Shown in pieces: positions 58,611 through 64,000 of a DNA stretch of 64,000 nucleotides. Origin of the DNA: Burkholderia pseudomultivorans (GTDB taxonomy: Bacteria > Pseudomonadota > Gammaproteobacteria > Burkholderiales > Burkholderiaceae); contig NZ_CP013378.1 of NCBI RefSeq assembly GCF_001718415.1, positions 682,001 through 746,000 of the forward strand, written 5' to 3'. The translations under genes were made by a program, and so were the position numbers. Each line of letters starts with the position of its first letter. Position 1 is the stretch's first letter. The notes beneath the pieces are model-generated. The model worked only from the letters and a program-made list of their open reading frames with translations, was not told the DNA's origin and did not search any database.

Positions 58611-60248
58611 CTAGAACCCCGCCGCCAGTCCGTCGCGACGGCTGTCGCTGGCCGCGACATAGCCGCGATCCGGTTCGTTGCGATCGAGCTTCCAGATGTA
58701 CTGGCCGGAGCCGAAGTCCATATACGGATCGTCGACCGACTTGATCGTATGGCCCCGTTCCTCGAGCGCGCGCGCGGTATCCCTGTCGAGCGTCGCCTCG
58801 ATGTCGATCGTGAAGTCGCGATTGACCTTCCAGCGCGGTGCGTCGCATGCGGCCTGCGGCTGCTGGCCGTAGTCGAGCATGCGCACGATCGATTGCAGAT
58901 GACCTTGCGGCTGCATGTCGCCGCCCATCACGCCGAAGCTCATCACCGCTTCCTGCCGGCCGTCGACCTGCTGCGTGACGAATGCCGGGATGATCGTGTG
59001 GAACGGCCGCTTGCCGCCTTCGACGACGTTCGGCGACTTCGGATCCATCGAGAACCCGCAGCCGCGGTTCTGCAGCGCGATGCCGCTGTCGGGTACCACG
59101 ATGCCGGAGCCGAACCCCATGTAGTTGGACTGGATGAAGCTGACCATCATCCCGCGCTCGTCGGCCGCCGACAGGTAGATCGTGCCGCCGGCCTTCGGCA
59201 TGCCGAAGTCGAACTGCGTGGCCCGCGTCCGGTCGATCAGCTTCGCGCGCGACGCGAGATAGGCGTCGTCGAGCATCTGTTCCGGCGTGACGTCCATCGC
59301 GCGCGGATCGGCGACGTAGCGATAGACGTCGGCGAACGCGAGCTTCATCGCCTCGATCTGCAGATGCTGCGATTCGATGCTGTCGACCGGCAGCGAGCCG
59401 ATATCGAAGTGTTCGAGGATGCCCAGCGCGATCAGCGCGGCGATGCCCTGGCCGTTCGGCGGGATCTCGTGCACGGTGTAGCCGCGATAATGCTTGCCGA
59501 TCGGCTCGACCCAGTCGGCGCGGTAGTTGCGCAGATCGTCGAGCGTCAATGCGGCGCCGCCTTCGCGTGCGAATGCGGCGATCCGTTCGGCGATCTCGCC
59601 GTCGTAGTACGCGCGCGGGCCCAGTTCGGCGAGCGTGCGCAGTGTCTTCGCGTGACCGGGAAAGCGCACCAGTTCGCTGACTTCGGGCGCGCGACCGCGC
59701 GGCATGAAGGTGTCGGCGAAGCCGGGCTGGTCCTTCAGCTCCGGCACGGCCGCCGCCCATTTGTACGCGACGATGCTGGCCACCGCATGACCGCGCTCGG
59801 CGATCTCGATGGCCGGCTCCATCAGGTCGGCGAACGGCAGCGAGCCGAATTTCCGGTGCAGCGCCTCCCAGCCGGCGATCACGCCGGGCACGGTCACCGC
59901 GTCCCAGCCGCGCTTCGGCTGCACCGCGAGGCCGTTGCGCTCGCCGTACCGGCGCTTGAAGTAGTCGACGTTCCACGCGGCCGGCGACACGCCCGACGCG
60001 TTCAGCCCGTGCAGCTTCGCGCCGTCCCACACCAGCGCGAACGCATCGCCGCCGAGGCCGCACGATACCGGCTCGACCACGGTGATGGCCGCGGCGGCGG
60101 CGATCGCCGCATCGACCGCGTTGCCGCCTTTCCACAGCATGCGCAGCCCCGCCTGCGCGGCGAGCGGGTGCGAGGTCGACACGATATTGCGCGCGAACAC
60201 CGGCAGGCGCGGCGTCGGGTAGGGGTTTTGCCAGTTGAAGCGGGTCAT
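58611..60248 (-). CDS. Gamma-glutamyltransferase family protein
   Basis: 545 residues. The N-terminal large-subunit part has ASTSHPLAAQAGLRML-like start, GGNAVDAAIAAAAAITVVEPVSCGLGGDAF. The self-cleavage site is expected at KAGGTIYLSAADERG, with Thr as the new N-terminal nucleophile. GGDMQPQGHLQ and WKVNRDFTIDIE mark the small subunit. No clear signal peptide, so it may be cytoplasmic or processed otherwise. It splits gamma-glutamyl amides or related acyl groups. Its divergent neighbour is a LysR regulator. Confidence 0.88.
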   Translation of the reverse strand: MTRFNWQNPYPTPRLPVFARNIVSTSHPLAAQAGLRMLWKGGNAVDAAIAAAAAITVVEPVSCGLGGDAFALVWDGAKLHGLNASGVSPAAWNVDYFKRRYGERNGLAVQPKRGWDAVTVPGVIAGWEALHRKFGSLPFADLMEPAIEIAERGHAVASIVAYKWAAAVPELKDQPGFADTFMPRGRAPEVSELVRFPGHAKTLRTLAELGPRAYYDGEIAERIAAFAREGGAALTLDDLRNYRADWVEPIGKHYRGYTVHEIPPNGQGIAALIALGILEHFDIGSLPVDSIESQHLQIEAMKLAFADVYRYVADPRAMDVTPEQMLDDAYLASRAKLIDRTRATQFDFGMPKAGGTIYLSAADERGMMVSFIQSNYMGFGSGIVVPDSGIALQNRGCGFSMDPKSPNVVEGGKRPFHTIIPAFVTQQVDGRQEAVMSFGVMGGDMQPQGHLQSIVRMLDYGQQPQAACDAPRWKVNRDFTIDIEATLDRDTARALEERGHTIKSVDDPYMDFGSGQYIWKLDRNEPDRGYVAASDSRRDGLAAGF

Positions 60249-60486
60249 GGTGTGTTCGGTGATGAAGAAGTGAAGCGCACGCGTAGGCGCGTGAATCAGG
60301 CGGCGGCGCGCGGAACGCTCGGCGGCCATGCCGCCGCAGCGCTTCGATGCCGACGCCGCGCAGCGCCGCCTCGCGCCGGTCATCCTTTCGGCGGCTTACA
60401 GGGTTCGATTATGTCGGGCCTGGGCATGAGAAAACATTAATATTTATATTCGATACTTGAGTTTTTCTTGAATTTCGAAGGTGGCG

Positions 60487-61353
60487 ATGCTGACACTCCG
60501 GATGCTGAAAACCTTTCGGGCCGTCGCCCAAACCGGTTCGTTCGCGGCGGCGGCCGAGCGGGTCGCGCTGACGCAGGCGGCGGTCAGCCTGCAGATGCGC
60601 GGGCTCGAGGCGGCGCTCGATCGCCGGCTGTTCGACCGCAGCGCGCGGCAGATCGCGCTCACGCGGCATGGCCGCGAGATCCAGCCGAAGATCGAGCAGA
60701 TTCTCGACCTGCTGGCCGAACTTGAGCCGACGCCCGCCGGGCTGATGCAGGGGCCGGTGACGATCGGCGCGGTCGTGTCGGTGATCGGCGCACTGTCGCT
60801 GGTGGTTGCGAGCCTGAAGACCGCGCATCCGCAACTCGACGTGCGTCTGCTGTCGGCGCGCTCGGACGAACTGGCCGCGATGGTGGAGGCGGGCGAGGTC
60901 GATATCGCCGCCGTGGTCGCGCGGGCGGACGACGCGCTGCCCGATACGCTGAAATGGACGCCGCTCTACAGCGAGCCGCTGGTGCTGGTCGTGAGCCGCG
61001 AAATCACCGACACGGACCCGCGGCGCATCCTGCGCGGTCACGGTTTCCTGCGTTTCGACCGGCGCGTGCGCACCGGTCGCGTGATCGAGCAGGCGCTGCA
61101 GAGCCTCGGCCTCGCGGTGAACGAATATCTGGAGCTGAACTCGATCGAAACGATCGCCGCGCTGGTGCGCGAGAACGTCGGCGTCGCGGTGCTGCCGCTG
61201 CTGCATCGTGCGAACTGGCAGGCGGACCCCGCGCTGCGCGTGCTGCCGATCGCGAATCCGCCGGTCCTGCGCACGGTCGGGATGATCCAGCGGGCGTCGT
61301 ACGGCCGCAGCGGCATTACCGAGGCCATCATCGACGCGCTGCATGCGGGGTGA
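60487..61353 (+). CDS. LysR-family transcriptional regulator
   Basis: 288 residues. N-terminal winged helix (MLKTFRAVAQTGSFAAAAERVALTQAAVSLQMRGLEAALDRRLFDR) and a LysR substrate-binding domain ending near VLRTVGMIQRAS. The ATG at 60487 has AAGG well placed; a GTG at 60481 would add two residues. Divergent from the gamma-glutamyltransferase gene; the 238-bp gap holds an AT-rich patch at 60430-60480 that should carry both promoters. It probably controls that gene. Confidence 0.88.
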   Translation: MLTLRMLKTFRAVAQTGSFAAAAERVALTQAAVSLQMRGLEAALDRRLFDRSARQIALTRHGREIQPKIEQILDLLAELEPTPAGLMQGPVTIGAVVSVIGALSLVVASLKTAHPQLDVRLLSARSDELAAMVEAGEVDIAAVVARADDALPDTLKWTPLYSEPLVLVVSREITDTDPRRILRGHGFLRFDRRVRTGRVIEQALQSLGLAVNEYLELNSIETIAALVRENVGVAVLPLLHRANWQADPALRVLPIANPPVLRTVGMIQRASYGRSGITEAIIDALHAG

Positions 61354-61648
61354 CGGTGCCGGCAGCCGGCGCCGGTGCGCTGAATGGTGCGTACCTTCCG
61401 ACACGCGCGTGCCATACACGCGCCTTAACTTGGCAGCACACTGGCCGTCGGCATGTTGCGTCCGGAACAACGCGTCGATATCCGTGACGGGACGTGCGCG
61501 CGATGCGGCAGTCGGGCGCGAGGCGAGCGCGGATCGACGTTGCGTGACTGGCCGTGCGCGTCGCCCGACGCACCGATCGCGGTGACGCCGTCGGCGCGCA
61601 GCGCTGACCACGCCGAAGCGACCGATTGACGCCGCGAACGGGGAACTC

Positions 61649-62122
61649 ATGGAGCTTTGCGTGAACACCGGGCGACAAGCGCGGCCCAGGTACGACGGCC
61701 GCACGGGCCGTACCGATTGCTGCGCGCGCGGCGGGCCGCATGCGGCGAGGCCGCCGCAGCCGGGCTTCACGCTGATCGAGGTACTGGTCGCGCTCGCGAT
61801 CGTCGCCATCGCACTCGGCGCGGTGATGCGCGCGATCGGCTCGCTCGCCAGCGATACCGACGCCGCGCGCATGCGGCTGCTCGCGCTGTGGAGCGCCGAC
61901 AACGCGCTCGGGGCGATCCGCATCGCATCGACGTCGCCGCCGGTCGGCAGCGACACGTTCGCGTGTCCGCAGGGCGTGTATCGGTTCGTCTGCCGGCAGT
62001 CGGTGAAAGCGCTGTCGAGCCCGCTGGTGCGAGAGGTGACGGTCAGCGTCTATGCGTCCGCGTCGAGCCGGACGCTGCTCGCACAGATGACCACCGTGGT
62101 GCAGGATGAAGCGCGGCATTGA
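61649..62122 (+). CDS. gspI: Type II secretion minor pseudopilin GspI
   Basis: 157 residues. The prepilin peptidase site and hydrophobic helix QPGFTLIEVLVALAIVAIAL are at about residues 37-56, preceded by a long basic leader. The body (RLLALWSADNALGAIRI ... FRCRQSV-like VYRFVCRQSV) fits GspI. It normally forms the tip complex with GspJ and GspK. gspJ follows with a 17-bp overlap, but gspK and the main operon are not here. A preceding gap of 295 bp holds nothing recognised. Confidence 0.8.
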   Translation: MELCVNTGRQARPRYDGRTGRTDCCARGGPHAARPPQPGFTLIEVLVALAIVAIALGAVMRAIGSLASDTDAARMRLLALWSADNALGAIRIASTSPPVGSDTFACPQGVYRFVCRQSVKALSSPLVREVTVSVYASASSRTLLAQMTTVVQDEARH

Positions 62123-62766
62123 TGCGCGTGCGCGGTCACGCGCGCGCGGCTTCACGCTGATCGAGATGCTGGTCGCGATCGCGCTGCTGGCGGTGATCGC
62201 GCTGCTGTCGTGGCGCGGCCTCGACGCGACGATCCGCGGACGCGACACGGTGGCGGCGACGCTGTCGCACGCGGCTGCTCGGCCGCTACTTCTCCCAACT
62301 GCAGTTCGACCTGCTGAACCTCGTGACGGCCGACGAGGTAGTCGGGCCGCCGCTGCGGCTGCGTCCGAACGAACTGGTGCTGGTCCGGCACGTCGGTGTC
62401 GGCGGCGGGCCGACGCACGTGCAGGTGGTGCGCTACGCGCTGAGCGGGCGCGAGCTGACGCGCAGCGCGTCGGGGCCGCTCGCGTCGCTGGCCGACCTCG
62501 AGCACGCGCTGCACCACATGGATGCGTTCCCGAGCGTGGTCGTGAGCCGCGACGCGCGCACGATGCAACTGTCGGTCTGGATCGCGCCGACCGGCTGGAC
62601 AGCCAGCCAGGTCGACGTCGAGCAGACCTACGCCAAGTTTCTCGCGCAGCACGGCCTCAGCAACATCGCCTCGCTCGGCATGCCGCTGCCGCGCGGCATC
62701 CGCTTCGCGGTCGCGCTGGGTACGCCGCCCGTCGAATACGTGCGCACGATGCCGATCGGCCAGTGA
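62106..62766 (+). pseudogene. gspJ: GspJ-like pseudopilin, frameshifted
   Basis: The first part reads RARGFTLIEMLVAIALLAVIALLSWRGLDATIRGRDTVAATLSHA, a normal GspJ leader and helix. At about 62270 the frame changes: the expected continuation (RLLGRYFSQLQFDLLNLVTADEVVG ... GIRFAVALGTPPVEYVRTMPIGQ) lies in the +1 frame. Net one extra or two missing bases in a GC-rich run explain this. It may be a real inactivation or a sequencing error. If real, the GspI-J tip complex cannot form from these genes. Confidence 0.75.
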
Positions 62767-62895
62767 GGGGCGGCGGCCCGGCCCGGTCGAAATGCGGGTT
62801 TCGGCCGCCCGATACGTCTTGTTTGATGAGAGCCGGTCCGGGCTTCGGTTTCGGGCCTGCGACCGGCGGAAACGTTGAAGTGTCGAGGGGGATTC

Positions 62896-63264
62896 GTGAA
62901 ATCGGTTGTCGAATGGCGGCGCACGGGAACGCGCGCCGTCGCGTCGCGGCGCGCAGGTATCGTGCCGCGATGCGCCGGCCTGCTGCTGGCCGGCGCGCTG
63001 TCGGCGTGCGCGGTGCAAGGGGGCGGTGAGCCCGCCGACGCGGACACCGGTGCCCGCCAGGTGACGGTCGCCTGCGTGAGCGCGGCACGACGCGGCGAAA
63101 CGCCGTGCGCGGAAAGCGCCGCGCGCGCGTGCGGCGGCCCGGCCGCGTTGCGCAAGATCACGCTCGTCGCGGCCATTCCGATGACGGAAGGCGTCGACCA
63201 GCATCCGGTGCCGATGTATCAGTATTCGGCGATCTATACCTGCGGCGCCGCTGCCGGGCAGTAG
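62896..63264 (+). CDS. Small secreted lipoprotein, unknown function
   Basis: 122 residues from a GTG at 62896, supported by GAGGGGGA 5 bp upstream. Lipobox ALSAC. After the Cys come QVTVACVSAARRGETPCAESAARACGG and PVPMYQYSAIYTCG, with further paired cysteines that may form disulfides. Not a recognised family. It lies between the pseudopilin pair and the STN protein. Confidence 0.65.
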   Translation: MKSVVEWRRTGTRAVASRRAGIVPRCAGLLLAGALSACAVQGGGEPADADTGARQVTVACVSAARRGETPCAESAARACGGPAALRKITLVAAIPMTEGVDQHPVPMYQYSAIYTCGAAAGQ

Positions 63265-63448
63265 CCCGGCCGGCGGCACTGCGCCGCGGCGACGGGCACC
63301 GCCGCGACCGCACCGGTGAACGGGCTGCATGTCATGTCTGCGTCAGGTCATATCGATGTCATCCGGCGCTTTTACGATCGAATGATCCGCTGCGCGCGCG
63401 ACACGGGTGTCGCGCGCGACCGGTTGATCTCATTTCCCTGTCGATCCG

Positions 63449-64000
63449 ATGAGCCGGACCTGGGCTTCGATTACGGTCTTGGCGGCGGCCCTTGCGTCCG
63501 TCGCGGTGTCCGGTGCGGCGTGGGCCCAGGCGCCGTCGATGCCGGTCGCGGATCCCGCGGCCGACGGCGGTCCGGTCGAATTCGACATTCCTGCGCAGCC
63601 GCTTGCCGCGGCGCTCAAATTGTTCAGCCAGAGAAGCAACTTGTCCGTGATGGCGCAAAGCAGCCTGCTGGATCAGCGCACGAGCACCGCGGTGCATGGC
63701 GTGTTTGCGCCGCGCGACGCGTTGCCTCGTCTTCTCGACGGCACCGGGCTGGAAGCCCGCTTTCCGTCGGCGGGCGCGGCGGCGATCGTGCCGGCACCGG
63801 CTGCGCGGTCCGGGCCGAATCCGGCCGATATGCCGCTGTCGCTCGAGATCGCGGAGTCGGCAATCGACGGGATCCATCGCGGCGGCGCGGATTACGGCCC
63901 GTACGTCGCGTCGATGCAGGCGGCGCTGATCGGCGCGCTATGCCGTTCGCCGCTGACGCGTCCCGGCGCGTACCGGCTGGCGGTGCAGTTGCGCGTCGGT
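63449..64000 (+). CDS. STN-domain protein, 3' partial (TonB/secretin N-terminal domain)
   Basis: 184 residues to the window end. A signal peptide (VLAAALASVAVSGAAWAQA) is followed by an STN domain (VEFDIPAQPLAAALKLFSQRSNLSVMAQSSLLDQRTSTAVHGVFAPRDALPRLLDGTGLEARF), as in FecA-type receptors and secretins. After about residue 140 a segment (YVASMQAALIGALCRSPLTRPGAYRLAVQLRVG) resembles the start of a TonB C-terminal domain. If so, this would be an STN-TonB fusion rather than a receptor. The end lies outside the window. Confidence 0.7.
   Translation, partial: MSRTWASITVLAAALASVAVSGAAWAQAPSMPVADPAADGGPVEFDIPAQPLAAALKLFSQRSNLSVMAQSSLLDQRTSTAVHGVFAPRDALPRLLDGTGLEARFPSAGAAAIVPAPAARSGPNPADMPLSLEIAESAIDGIHRGGADYGPYVASMQAALIGALCRSPLTRPGAYRLAVQLRVG

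Overview
The base composition (very high GC, strong third-position GC) and the gene families present (a fused double-length UvrA, DHA2 efflux operon, Tli4-type T6SS immunity genes, IS3-family elements of the IS407 and IS2 types) fit a beta-proteobacterium of the genus Burkholderia, probably the cepacia complex. This is inferred from the sequence alone; no search was run. I see no tRNA, rRNA or CRISPR array.

Layout. 1-3.7 kb: the end of a tad (Flp pilus) operon with its terminator, then a divergent FkbM-type methyltransferase and glycosyltransferase-like gene. 3.8-9.5 kb (minus strand): a terminal-oxidase operon encoding a caa3-like subunit II with a C-terminal cytochrome c, a fused subunit I-III, a small membrane protein and a triheme cytochrome c lipoprotein. 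The fused oxidase lacks the residues normally essential in both the D and the K proton channels. 9.8-20.7 kb: an SDR and GH15 glycosidase pair, a TPP enzyme, an enolase-superfamily enzyme, an internally duplicated membrane protein coupled to a gluconate-dehydrogenase-like small subunit and a GMC flavoprotein, then DUF305, iron-permease-like and DUF1641 genes. 20.8-25.5 kb: a tripartite EmrAB/OprM-type efflux operon. 25.6-30 kb: small housekeeping and hypothetical genes.

30.3-36.3 kb is accessory and clearly lower in GC. It holds a HEPN-like protein, an IS407-type IS3 element that has removed the front of a T6SS lipase-effector gene (Tle3/DUF3274-like), two Tli4-family immunity paralogues with near-identical 3' halves and diverged central parts, one intact PAAR gene, and a second PAAR gene reduced by an in-frame deletion to 14 codons.

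36.4-43.2 kb is the most interesting block. A MerR-family regulator is split by an IS2-type element with a perfect 5-bp target duplication. Around it lie three promoters with the MerR-type 19-bp spacer and closely related sequences. They precede an alpha/beta hydrolase, an acetoacetate-decarboxylase-like plus saccharopine-dehydrogenase-like operon, and a DJ-1/PfpI protein. This looks like a small stress or catabolic regulon whose regulator was recently inactivated.

43-64 kb: a TetR/coniferyl-aldehyde-dehydrogenase pair, an EAL phosphodiesterase with a degenerate GGDEF domain, a LuxR-type regulator divergent from a lipoprotein, two paralogous amino-acid binding proteins flanking an SOS-controlled 1963-residue double UvrA, a gamma-glutamyltransferase with a divergent LysR regulator, a GspI/GspJ pseudopilin pair in which gspJ is frameshifted, a small lipoprotein, and the start of an STN-domain protein that runs off the window.
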